IMG/VR virus record: IMGVR_UViG_3300024324_000009
Coordinates: 1-64,000 of that record
DNA length: 64,000 nucleotides
Source: a virus
Direction: 5' to 3' (one strand)
The notes below the pieces were generated by a model. That model was not told the DNA's origin, ran no database searches, and saw nothing but the letters and a program-made list of their open reading frames with translations. Below are positions 20,501 to 29,035 of the stretch, in pieces. The position numbers and the translations under genes were made by a program. Position 1 is the stretch's first letter. The number at the start of each line of letters is the position of its first letter.

Positions 20501-23500
20501 ATTATGACCATGTAAATAAACGACTAATTCTGTTTAATCTTCCTACTGGCGTATATAAACCAATGGATCGTATACAGATTAGTTTTCAAAACCCTAATGA
20601 TTTACAAAGTATAGGTATTTGTTCAGAGCCGCAATATTTCGAGTTCCCAGCAGATCATATGTATGTCTATACGGGTCTACCTGTTACAGAATTTGAGACA
20701 GATGGAGTAGGAGATATACAGTTTACGTTGTCAGACCAGCCGCCTCAAGGATGGGTTAAACTTGATGGTAGTACGTATAACATCAATCAATATCCTGCAC
20801 TCAAGCAATACTTAGATTACTACAGATTAAGATACACGAACTCTGATAACATTTGCTGGGCAGCTTCTACTTTGCCTGATTTTAGAAATGCAAATGTAAT
20901 AGGATCGGGAGTCGCCCCTTGGAATAATTTAGGAGAACTAGTTGATGCAACTGGTTTTATTCCGCTTTCAGGTGAAGAACCCGATAATTATTACGACCCG
21001 CCTTTGAATGTAGTTGGCTTCTGGATTATGAAAGCAGAAGGCAGTTTCTTTGATCCAAATATTCCTATTAACTTAGGAGACTCAGGAAATATTAACTATG
21101 TCATAGATAATTTTGACTTAGGACCAAACTCTTGTAATAGCAGCAATCAAATAAGTTTTAGTACAACAGGCTGTAGAGTCAGATTAGACATATTGCAATT
21201 TTTAGAACCAGACTTGAGATTTAATGTGTCTGAATTTACTACCAATGACATATATCAAGTCTCTGGAATTAATCACGACTACTATCAAGACCAAAACTAC
21301 CCTTGTTCAGATGAACCCCTTAGTGATCAAACATTATTGTACACACCTCTTAATCCCGTAACCGTTAAACCAAGGGCTTATAATGGCAATTATGCTGTTG
21401 TCGTATCGCCAGATACCGAACTACTTAATTTTGAAACAGATAGTGGTGTTTTAGGACTGTATACTAAGGAAGAACTTCGTAGCCCCAATAACCCACCTTT
21501 CCACTGGTGGCCTCTTGGTATTTATGTCAAGTCAGAGACAGATGGACAAGGCCCACTGTCAACTCCTGTAGCATATACAAGTGGCTACTACAGTACGCCC
21601 AATAATCCCGGTTTTAGTAATGCACCAACTGGCTATGCTACATCAGAGTCTCCTTTAAGGGTTGAAGTTGGTAGTGATATTAACCCTAGTCCGTTTGCTT
21701 TCTATCATTGGTTCTATACAAATGAGTCCTTTGATTATGCACCATTCGATATTTTGGTCAGTGGAGACAGTAGCGATCAAAACGATCCCACACAAGTTAT
21801 TCTTCGTATATACGATGAAAATCATATTCTGGAATGGACCAGTTGTTTTAATGTTAATCAGGCTTCTCAAAATGCAGATGGATGCATAATATCTGACGGT
21901 AACGGCGGCGGTGATAGATATAATCTACCAAGTTTTTATCAACTAGAAATCGAATGGGTTAAAGAGCCATGTAATGGCAGCACAGCCGGACCTCCATACA
22001 ACGGATGGATACATACTTCAGTCAGCGGGGCTGCATTTACTTCAAGTCAAGGAACTTGTTACATTGTTGAGCCTGACAATGCAAATACACAATTAAGAAC
22101 TGACTTCAATCAGTATGCTGCAACAACATTTGACTTACAGCTTTATCAGCTACCTAGTGTGACAATGAGCAGCAATTTCTGTGGAAATACTGACAGGGCT
22201 AACCTAAAATGGTTCACCCATGCACATAAAATGCACATAAATAACTTCAATACTCCAAGAAGTTACTTAGAGTATGGTGATGAATTTAAGATTATTAAAC
22301 TTAATAATGATACCAACTTTGGTGACAATGTAACTAATTTGCTTACCAAGATCAATCCGACCTCAGAAGACTCCTCATTGTCAGGTCTTTCTACTTCTGA
22401 TGAATTATGCAGATATAAACCGTGCTATAAATACTCTAGCGATGAAATGTTTAATAGCTGGAGATATCCAGTAATATGGGGTACTCAAGAAACAAAGGGA
22501 GCAAACGACTACCCGTGGAGTTATGCACAGACTGATGGCCCGCCCTATGGTGCAGGTCCGACCAATGTAAATTCTTTTCCGCAAGGTGCTCCAGTTACAA
22601 TGTTCATACAAGTGGAAAGCGATGCCCCACCGGGAATACCATATTATGCTGAAGCTGGTATACCGGGAGTTGGCTTCATAAGAGCAGATGAGAATACTCC
22701 TGTTGCCTCATTCACGACGAAATCTACTACAACGGACATAGGAGTCACAAGTAATATAGACAATAATATCAATCCTAATAATCCTTACTATGTTCGTTGG
22801 ACTTTGTTTATTGTTGGTGGTGGTTTCCCGTATGCTTGGACAGACCCATTGGTGAACTATGCTATTCTGTCTACTACCGAATGGCTGAATACTACTTATG
22901 GTAGCCTTAAATTAGATGTTGACGACATACATCATCTTCCAGCAGAATGGTGCAACACAGGGCAGTACGAAGACAAATACAGAAGCGTTAAACCCGTAGC
23001 TAATAACTTGGCTACACAAGTGCCGTTTACAGGAACCTGTGAGTTTAGTCAGAGTATCTCAGGAAGAATGTATATACCTGAAAATAATAACTTGTATTTC
23101 CATACTCATGGAGAAACTACGGCTTACTGGCCTTTAGATGAAAATGGAAGTGGCATACCCCATCAACAAACAGGCATTTATATTATTGGAGATCAGCTTT
23201 CTTCAAGTAGTATAAATAGTTGTGGTTCTGGTTTAGCTTGCATAGAAATTTCAGGTTTTAACAATGTAGACCTTACAGGTATACCTACTGTTGGAGATCG
23301 AGAAAACATAGGGGTCAATCCTATTGTTATTGAATCTAATGGTGTTACTGGCATCGTAGGAAACTATGGTGCAAATAAACAGTTCTACTTTGACTTTGAT
23401 GATGGACTACCACAACTTTCTAATGTCTATAATGTTATTGATTATGTAGATGGCAGAAAGAAAATAGTAATATCGGTTCCTGACCTTCCAAACCTATCTA

Positions 23501-26500
23501 ACAAGTCTGGTTTGGTATTTATGATAGAAAATCCTAAGAACATTAAGAGTCATCTCAATCCTAATCTGAGTAATGAGTTTATCGTCAGCGATCCCACAGT
23601 GACTCCTGAAGAAATCTTCAGCACACAGATTAATCACTTCGATTACTGTACAAAGAGATGGAAACATCTACTACATTTTGATTGGGATGTTATTGGTACA
23701 GGATATCAAGAGATCAAGATTAATACAGGGAACGAGGAGTCTGTTATTGACCTTTTCCCAATTCCACCAACAGGAATAAGTATTTCTGGCATTAGATATA
23801 CAGATAGCCTTAGCAACCCCTTCACAGACGTAACAGATATTACATCGGACAACACTAGAGATTCATTCTATGTGCAGTTAGTTACGCTTTATGGAACTCC
23901 CTCATTTACACAAGACATTTATCAAGACCTACCTAAAGTCACCATATCTGGCCTGCAAGACTTTGAGTATGAGTTAGACCCATTAACAGATGTAACAAAC
24001 TATCATGGTTCTGGCTGGAATATTACCATGAAGGTAAATAGAACAAATGAAATTATTGATAGTAGAGAGATTGTCTTTAGAGCAGAAGACGCAACAGGCA
24101 AAGCAGATACAACAGCAGTATATAATCAAATATTCTTACCAGAACTCTTACAGTCCTATACAGGATATTCTTTGCCGGGAACCAATGATTGGGAAGTTAT
24201 CTACGACACTCTCTATCTAGACCTAGACAACATCAACAATAATAATATACTAACCTTTGAGATGCAAGGTACGCCTACTGTTAATCCTATAAACATTACC
24301 TATGAAAGAGTCAGAGACAATGTTCTTAGGGTTTACGGTCCTGTAGACCCCGGCGTAGTCAGTACGACATATTATAGTACTACCATTATAGCAAAAACAG
24401 GACTTACGCAAACTGAAGTCGCCAGATGTACTGGATTAGTTGTTGACTTGCGTGATGCTCATGATTGGACACCTGTCCCAATTACACTGAATAACTTTAG
24501 AAGTTTTGGAGAGAGAACAGACTCAGGAAACTTCTACGCACATTCTTCTGGTCAAGAATCATTTAAGTTTGATGTGCCACAACCACAAGGGAGCGTATTG
24601 TTTACTGTAAGCCATCTCAACCAAGACGATGTTTCGTCCGGTGTGCTTGGATACGAAATTTTATACTCATACAGTAATACTGAAAGAAGATTTAATGTAG
24701 AAATGATTCCTACGGGAACTGGAGAAGTTTATCCTACGGGGATGCAAGCACATTATCCAAATAATCAACTAGAAATTGAAATGGAGTACGAACAATACGA
24801 TGTCAATGGTCAACTTCAAACTCCAAACGCAAGAGAACAATCTTTCCCAATCTTTAACACAACTTTGTATACAGGTCTAATTATATCAAATTCCAACCCT
24901 GATACAATACAATATTACAAGACAGATGAACCTTGGCAAATTCAGGTTAAGGTTAGTGGAGGCATAACAGACCACAATCCTAGTCTTAGGCCAAATGTCA
25001 GAGTATTTAATGCTCCAAATAAAGGAAACTACGAAAAACCCAAAGAGCCGGTTGACTGTATAATCACATATCAATACCAAGATGACCCCGGTAATGCCTG
25101 CTGGCTAGTTCAAGCTAATGCCAGAAGAGACATCTTTGGTAATTACATGCCAAATAACACAGGTGAATTTCAGTTGTATGTGAATGTTGATGACACACTT
25201 ACGGACTATGCCACACTTAATGATAGTGCAAATATTAATGATCAGTTTACTATCATATATACTAAGCCTTCTGGATTTATTAATCTTCCTCCTACCGTTT
25301 ATTCAGTTCCGGGTGCTCCGTTCTTTACTAAGTGCGATGTTCTGTCTCAAGACAGTGGTAATACTCCAAACATCATTAGAACAAATCAGAGCGACCCCGG
25401 TTTTAATTTAACTGATGAATGCAATCCGGGCATGAAGTGGGATGGAGACTTCCCTTTATGGCAACGTGGATACAGAGGAACTACTACTTCTTCAGCATGG
25501 GATGCTAAAGTTGAGATTAGTACACAAGGCACAATTACTGCGTCTGTCAAGGGACTAGGTAAAGATAAAGTTATGGCTGTTGCCAAGGTTGAGTTCTTAG
25601 AGATAGAAAGCGACCAGTTAGTAGATGTTCCATTCAGGATTAAAGAAGTTACACCAGAAGAATCAGAGTCAGAACAGTTCGGACAAGAAGGAATTATTGT
25701 AGAACAAGGAAAGGCTTGGCAACTACAAGTTACAACAGAAGGTGGACTTGCTGATGCTAGATATCCTCCAACTATCGTTCTTACAGGAATGCCAACATTT
25801 TGTACAGGCTACAACCCTATGGATGGAGATTCTAATGATGACTTAGCTTGCATAGACGGTGAGCCATCATTTGGTAATGGAGAATGGACATTTAGATTTG
25901 AAGGTGAACCATCTTGCGACCTGCTTGGGATCAAACCATTTGGTATTCTAGCCATAGACACGCTTACTGGTATACCTCCTAGCTACTTGGCTACAGATAC
26001 TCATCAAGGTCAATTTATCTACGAAACTGGAGAGTTCTTTGTGTTGCCTCCTGAAATTAGCTTTACGGGTGAAACTGACCTATATCCTTTCTGTGACATT
26101 TGCTATACAGGATATATAGACTTCGGACCTCAAGTTGAAGATGACCTAGACTGTAATAGCGTTACAGGAATCAAGACTATCAGAACTAGTGGTACTTTGC
26201 CTGAAGGTCTAAGGTACGGTATTTATTTTCCTGCTGATCCTCCTACATTTCTAGGTAGCGGTCAACTAACTGGTAGACCTAATGGTGAAAGACAAATTAC
26301 CCTAGCAGCACCTTATAATAATCTATCTAGTGGATACATTGCCATTACTGGATGTCCAACAGAGTTTGCTGGTGGAGGACCATATCCTGATGAGTTCTTT
26401 GCCGAAGTTTGTAATGCAGTAGACGAATGTGCTGATTTAGTAGTTACTTTTGAAGATGCTTCTAAACCTTTCGATCCAAATTTAGACTTTGTATACTTCT

Positions 26501-29034
26501 TTAGCCAAACGGGTGCTGTACTTAGCCCTAAGAGTGGTGAAGATATTGTTGGTACAGGGCCAGTAGCTGGTAGTCGTGCTCCTAATGCACAGGAGTACAA
26601 TGTAGAATGTCAGAGTATACTGCCTCATGCAGAATGCAAGGTTTTCCATGTGTTCTACAGTGGAAACAATGTTGACTCATACATAAGTGGTATATATCCA
26701 GAAGGAACTTCTAATAACGACAAGATAGATTTACAGACTAACCCAAATAATTTTGTATACTTTAAAGACGAAGACAACCCTCTTAACGATGGAAGATTCG
26801 CAGCAATACCTGCTCAGTCACCTTTTAATATTGATTTTGAGATAGTAGCTGTTGGACTAGCCAATGCTTCTACAGGAACAGGGCTACTCGTAGTAGAAGA
26901 TATACTAGCAGGTTCTAACTCTTTAGATGTTGACAAACTGGATGACTACTTCCCAAGTCCTTTCAATACATCTACTACTAAATGCGTATTAGGTGGTGGA
27001 GAGGTTGGATTTGGAACCATACAGGGTCAAGGAAATAAATATGGTCTTAGAGGACATATGATGCCAAGACTGTCTGGTTTCCTAAGTGGTGACGATGCAG
27101 TGTTTAAACAAGCCGATGAGTATATGTCTGGAGTTACATTTGTAGAAGTTAATGCAGACACAGATATACCTTTGATAAGTGTATTAGAAGCGAGCGACTG
27201 TTGGCAAACCGGAGAAATGAGAATTAGTGGTGTCATTCCACCTTCAATTCAAGCCTTTATTACTGACCCTCCACCAGCAGCTAATACTAATTACTCTTCG
27301 TTGACTGATTCATTCTCATTCCTTACTCGACTTGCTTATGGAACTACTGCTAATCAGCAAAGTAAAACTGAAAATCAAAGAACAGCAGGCTTACAATATA
27401 GAGTTTACAACATGACTCAAGGAGCCAATCAAATTACACAGGGGTTTGTAACTTCTAATAGTCCATTCCAATTTCAGCCCACACAAATAAGCGGGGTGGT
27501 TTATAGTGTTCAATTATTCAAACTAGGAGATGAATATCCAACTAATAACATTGATCACCAGAATTATACTGAAAGCTACTACACATGGATACACAAAGGA
27601 TTAAATGCGAATGCAGCACCTACCGCAGCAGCGTTCCCACCAATATTCCCAACAGGATTTGGAAGTGGAGTGTTCGCAACCTTCGGATCGTCTACAAACA
27701 TTGATGGTTTAGCTTATGGTGGATACACAATACCAACATCGTCACAAGAAACTATTATGATAAGTAATAGCGTCAGTCCTGTTCCTTACTGGCAAGACGG
27801 CTCTAATACTAATTGGTCTAACGCAGACTATCTACCTCAAATTAGTGGCATGGTACTTAGTCAGTTTGATAATGTTGATGGAGTGTGGGTAACTGGAGGC
27901 AGCGTAGATATACAAGCTGACCCAGATGTATTCACAATTCCTGTTCCAGATGATTTCGTGGAAGCAGGGTATCCTGTTAATATCGTAGTACAAACAAATC
28001 CAAATTCTGCACCGCAGCTTGATTATACATTTGTTTTAGAACAAAGTAATCTACTAGGAAGTAGTCCAGTAACAGGTATAACATTTGACAGCCCAATACC
28101 TTGGAACTTTACTTCTAATTTCCAAAACGATGATGTTACTATAGACAAGAGCATTTTACTAGTTAGTGGAATTAGACAGGTGAATGGTTTTGATAGTCAT
28201 CTAGTAGTAAGACACAGCGACACATCTTATAGTATTGGAGACCTTGTTGTAGTAGATTCTCCTAGCGGCACATCTGCTACTTATACTGCTTGTAATGCTA
28301 TTGATCTAGAAATATCTGACGGCGACACCACTTCAATAGTTGTTTCACCTAAATCTCCAAACGCAACTAACGAGACATGGTTAGACAGTCTTATAAGTCC
28401 AGATGATCTTGTGACTCTCTACAAACAAGAAGTTGGAGAGATATATGTTGATCCTAATAGTGTCAGTCTACAATCACAAGGGATATATGAATACAGCATA
28501 GTAGGAACGCCCAACACCCTGTATAAAGACTATAACTTTAGAATAACAACATGCGAAAACCCAAATATGCCAGTAGCAGATACAAATATTGGTGGAGACC
28601 CTGATTTTGTTAAGCAGTCTTCTACAGACTATCCATTGTTTGTTTCCAAGCCAATATCTGTATTTAATACAACGGTCACAGGCACCAAAACTAGTTGGAT
28701 TATAAGACTAGAAATAGAAGGTGGTTTGCGTCCAGTACAAAATAATAGCCCAAGAGTTCTATTAAAGTATGGTAACAATTTACTAGGTACTCTTTGTGGT
28801 TTTGATAGAACAATAGACAGACTTAGACAAACGCCTACAGTAACTTCGCAAGATCAAGAACAAAGTGACAACGTACTTCTAGATGAGTACGATGCACAAA
28901 ATGACAGAATTATTATAGAACTCAGAGCAAACAGTGACTATGCATGGGGAGCACCAGCTAGTCCAACAGCAATTACCGTAAGAATATCTGATATTACAGG
29001 AGAGGTAAACCACCAAGTACAATTACCACAATAA
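14575..29034 (+). CDS. Giant tail fibre/adhesin, 4819 aa
   Basis: I chose the ATG at 14575, coupled to the upstream stop as TAATG; an in-frame ATG at 14560 would add five residues. Domains in order: residues 54-77 are eight collagen-like Gly-X-Y triplets. Residues about 280-390 hold two phage-fibre repeats (YTKV..[DN][ST]KG.V...LTP.DI..ILGY.P). Residues 570-620 have a DSQHGEYYLDANNITG unit, and residues about 650-745 a YadA-head-like beta-roll. Residues about 2046-2112 are tail-collar-like (PPQGWVKLDGS...LPDFR). The last half is a series of beta domains; three share W-x-[IL]-[QR]-[VL]...GG[IL] (residues 3452, 3713, 4706). No protease or hydrolase motif is visible. Host adhesion is inferred. 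Confidence 0.85.
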   Translation: MSCSVNVQQIIGPLNTLVIERQEDAGDPGSITTTNIIISNDVLQQIEVVDICRGTQGPSGPPGAEGPPGPSGLPGPTFDILPIVSGGTNNNSFSADYIIYYDGASDQLASSNYTIDDIIAGAQALTGIVEGSGIQKTDLGNNQIKLDAIVGDGLDVHRTTNAIFVDGTIARLDDLTPGQFQGVLPVSKGGTANTSYLDGKLITFDSTALNGSGQFISAGNLNADEIVVSGNGFTLAAGSGLVNGGFVIIPNGTGRIDIPESADITVFADSFELSQTGTPGTYTKVTTDSKGRVEAGGQLTPSDIYNILGYIPWHSGNDGCGSLLDADMLCGQSGDYYLDATNITGIINTGVLPDIMVDGRYTKVDVNTKGLVTSGMQMTPQDIEDILGYDPVRPTGGVDFCGDIELHGSLFINKPTGCPGATSGLLRVYDNMPLIARNNADIGVDEPRGVSFVYGGGFIARTGSIAYYPTEDVVYVTTNMTANNNGVDGGDSDDDFQDDVNGGDANSTFPISNLTGTKRLLLYKDTADELYVSLTKDQQIVAGFKKWINGIGVNDQVIIYDNDGNPTVPPTNVGSNTLLNVNFNADLLDSQHGEYYLDANNITGIFDPTKVSFGFIEGTKNYIPKFDGDNNPANIIRDSVMYEDGATRDITIGEEKNLIVGANQRNDQSPSTRNAMIGEDNGISSADNSLLVGQQNQVHDAKNVIAAGFKASGLKDNSIAHGKYGTTWLENQIAHGAYRVDDSNNLLIEHGQASDYMMYLEGQTATNWANLIPSVQLPDDTTLAFKVSMLMNSAFSTGVAEFEFYSGIVKNVKLRDPSNISEIINVTTIMQQPKKNEIYNNSHIHDYYLQLMCTELNEIQNETIKVNDSPIDLLPIRIDNEPTEIISKYEDPDGYNATYLKDNLGNMSITLDAASITGNYVGSTEGDLRVSCRDHGLLQGEYAYIEFTSHNQVSFPDDRYLVKSVVDENTFVLQGLHFRAEKQTDNSLGVLTILPDDIRKLDSANTVTMTGLTRIGTNGYEIRDDNQVGLNRFLSLASPDSHLEVTINNDPNAKHYCLYRNFSIDNFNRELLEVDSTDSSGTSVIRDISYKDYTYEFIRKAESLSVSGTASTVNWLNSNTTSLAKYVEGGNDAYTAITVNGDTYLSPITDNIEVIGPAPTGMSLYLAQTLSSVNDGDIVNISVTHTGVEGTLKVRQRQKHTGSYQRIQYNPNEQIDCVYTLYPSEDPALPARVHIYAEDYQDLGLLDNPYEFVLYDDLITPTDNDKFKIVSDNDVYYLYTAVDMPMSNISYTVEIRAINVYGEVDIDQILQVNVSDTLSLANNEKGLDSILLTNNTIATGTPADTYVGTISGNGGYNPYVVFDTPYNGFEATFVSGTDLVTCTGNIKKYDTTELIGDPCFLCSGSTISVDFKRFSVPDRTLEVLEVYCETGLAVSPVFNNSAVVKFVWTDPSQVGSVINTQTFNVNGSDIQYTVTDTGLPYGFEALAANTTVPEITGSFEPNIEWIEYTGLASELYDTASDVNYTTTTFTPSQPISGLQKDVGQAVLDFPTPVTGLVLWFRDIESSNSQDGYILQQDSFKIALEDSTGFIQNDSDYSNSGLLVADRPIYILEGSNALSNISDNIIPFSGASIDMIVCMTGVVSGEVRFSVLADAGTNYKVAVGELQQYTFNSNSNPVIRVSEVYEDTIDNQGAVITYTGTPIDSGNYIISGLKEGPVFRSCQENDDDGFFGYETQANGLCYVTGECKVYSSIVGPDGEGEAVYRVTFPENIYISYDSESYIQLSNWTPTDSNPNGEVLITPSDGHYPITEVSGISNNSFLIPEQYAIALPVDGTGLSSQGTVSGSFDIYHEYKSLPSNIINQVPGDFLTVERTYNPPVLDPDYRPKNDLFDILSIQGNRIITEDKKNYVLIEDDRPPYLDHTIRGIYTNDSREFYANVKRYGNRLIDLRFEKDLESRRLPYADGPWAYKDLYVGADYDHVNKRLILFNLPTGVYKPMDRIQISFQNPNDLQSIGICSEPQYFEFPADHMYVYTGLPVTEFETDGVGDIQFTLSDQPPQGWVKLDGSTYNINQYPALKQYLDYYRLRYTNSDNICWAASTLPDFRNANVIGSGVAPWNNLGELVDATGFIPLSGEEPDNYYDPPLNVVGFWIMKAEGSFFDPNIPINLGDSGNINYVIDNFDLGPNSCNSSNQISFSTTGCRVRLDILQFLEPDLRFNVSEFTTNDIYQVSGINHDYYQDQNYPCSDEPLSDQTLLYTPLNPVTVKPRAYNGNYAVVVSPDTELLNFETDSGVLGLYTKEELRSPNNPPFHWWPLGIYVKSETDGQGPLSTPVAYTSGYYSTPNNPGFSNAPTGYATSESPLRVEVGSDINPSPFAFYHWFYTNESFDYAPFDILVSGDSSDQNDPTQVILRIYDENHILEWTSCFNVNQASQNADGCIISDGNGGGDRYNLPSFYQLEIEWVKEPCNGSTAGPPYNGWIHTSVSGAAFTSSQGTCYIVEPDNANTQLRTDFNQYAATTFDLQLYQLPSVTMSSNFCGNTDRANLKWFTHAHKMHINNFNTPRSYLEYGDEFKIIKLNNDTNFGDNVTNLLTKINPTSEDSSLSGLSTSDELCRYKPCYKYSSDEMFNSWRYPVIWGTQETKGANDYPWSYAQTDGPPYGAGPTNVNSFPQGAPVTMFIQVESDAPPGIPYYAEAGIPGVGFIRADENTPVASFTTKSTTTDIGVTSNIDNNINPNNPYYVRWTLFIVGGGFPYAWTDPLVNYAILSTTEWLNTTYGSLKLDVDDIHHLPAEWCNTGQYEDKYRSVKPVANNLATQVPFTGTCEFSQSISGRMYIPENNNLYFHTHGETTAYWPLDENGSGIPHQQTGIYIIGDQLSSSSINSCGSGLACIEISGFNNVDLTGIPTVGDRENIGVNPIVIESNGVTGIVGNYGANKQFYFDFDDGLPQLSNVYNVIDYVDGRKKIVISVPDLPNLSNKSGLVFMIENPKNIKSHLNPNLSNEFIVSDPTVTPEEIFSTQINHFDYCTKRWKHLLHFDWDVIGTGYQEIKINTGNEESVIDLFPIPPTGISISGIRYTDSLSNPFTDVTDITSDNTRDSFYVQLVTLYGTPSFTQDIYQDLPKVTISGLQDFEYELDPLTDVTNYHGSGWNITMKVNRTNEIIDSREIVFRAEDATGKADTTAVYNQIFLPELLQSYTGYSLPGTNDWEVIYDTLYLDLDNINNNNILTFEMQGTPTVNPINITYERVRDNVLRVYGPVDPGVVSTTYYSTTIIAKTGLTQTEVARCTGLVVDLRDAHDWTPVPITLNNFRSFGERTDSGNFYAHSSGQESFKFDVPQPQGSVLFTVSHLNQDDVSSGVLGYEILYSYSNTERRFNVEMIPTGTGEVYPTGMQAHYPNNQLEIEMEYEQYDVNGQLQTPNAREQSFPIFNTTLYTGLIISNSNPDTIQYYKTDEPWQIQVKVSGGITDHNPSLRPNVRVFNAPNKGNYEKPKEPVDCIITYQYQDDPGNACWLVQANARRDIFGNYMPNNTGEFQLYVNVDDTLTDYATLNDSANINDQFTIIYTKPSGFINLPPTVYSVPGAPFFTKCDVLSQDSGNTPNIIRTNQSDPGFNLTDECNPGMKWDGDFPLWQRGYRGTTTSSAWDAKVEISTQGTITASVKGLGKDKVMAVAKVEFLEIESDQLVDVPFRIKEVTPEESESEQFGQEGIIVEQGKAWQLQVTTEGGLADARYPPTIVLTGMPTFCTGYNPMDGDSNDDLACIDGEPSFGNGEWTFRFEGEPSCDLLGIKPFGILAIDTLTGIPPSYLATDTHQGQFIYETGEFFVLPPEISFTGETDLYPFCDICYTGYIDFGPQVEDDLDCNSVTGIKTIRTSGTLPEGLRYGIYFPADPPTFLGSGQLTGRPNGERQITLAAPYNNLSSGYIAITGCPTEFAGGGPYPDEFFAEVCNAVDECADLVVTFEDASKPFDPNLDFVYFFSQTGAVLSPKSGEDIVGTGPVAGSRAPNAQEYNVECQSILPHAECKVFHVFYSGNNVDSYISGIYPEGTSNNDKIDLQTNPNNFVYFKDEDNPLNDGRFAAIPAQSPFNIDFEIVAVGLANASTGTGLLVVEDILAGSNSLDVDKLDDYFPSPFNTSTTKCVLGGGEVGFGTIQGQGNKYGLRGHMMPRLSGFLSGDDAVFKQADEYMSGVTFVEVNADTDIPLISVLEASDCWQTGEMRISGVIPPSIQAFITDPPPAANTNYSSLTDSFSFLTRLAYGTTANQQSKTENQRTAGLQYRVYNMTQGANQITQGFVTSNSPFQFQPTQISGVVYSVQLFKLGDEYPTNNIDHQNYTESYYTWIHKGLNANAAPTAAAFPPIFPTGFGSGVFATFGSSTNIDGLAYGGYTIPTSSQETIMISNSVSPVPYWQDGSNTNWSNADYLPQISGMVLSQFDNVDGVWVTGGSVDIQADPDVFTIPVPDDFVEAGYPVNIVVQTNPNSAPQLDYTFVLEQSNLLGSSPVTGITFDSPIPWNFTSNFQNDDVTIDKSILLVSGIRQVNGFDSHLVVRHSDTSYSIGDLVVVDSPSGTSATYTACNAIDLEISDGDTTSIVVSPKSPNATNETWLDSLISPDDLVTLYKQEVGEIYVDPNSVSLQSQGIYEYSIVGTPNTLYKDYNFRITTCENPNMPVADTNIGGDPDFVKQSSTDYPLFVSKPISVFNTTVTGTKTSWIIRLEIEGGLRPVQNNSPRVLLKYGNNLLGTLCGFDRTIDRLRQTPTVTSQDQEQSDNVLLDEYDAQNDRIIIELRANSDYAWGAPASPTAITVRISDITGEVNHQVQLPQ
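14734..14805 (+). repeat. Collagen-like Gly-X-Y stretch, 8 triplets
   Basis: Eight uninterrupted Gly-X-Y triplets, proline-rich, near the N-terminus of the 4819-aa protein. It is known that such stretches in phage fibres form triple helices or trimerisation stalks. Confidence 0.9.
16530..16810 (+). other. YadA-head-like beta-roll in the 4819-aa protein
   Basis: Short repeats of the type N-x-[LIVA]-[IVA]-x-G, about 14 residues apart (KNLIVGAN, RNAMIGED, NSLLVGQQ, KNVIAAGF, NSIAHGKY, NQIAHGAY). This matches the left-handed beta-roll of trimeric adhesin heads; also present, much longer, in the 1531-aa fibre. Confidence 0.6.
20711..20910 (+). other. Tail-collar-like domain in the 4819-aa protein
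   Basis: DIQFTLSDQPPQGWVKLDGS, then LKQYLDYY, then WAASTLPDFRNANVIGSG: the order [IF]...P.GW...DG........LPD.R...[IV].G characteristic of the phage tail collar family. Confidence 0.65.
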
Positions 29035-29035
29035 T

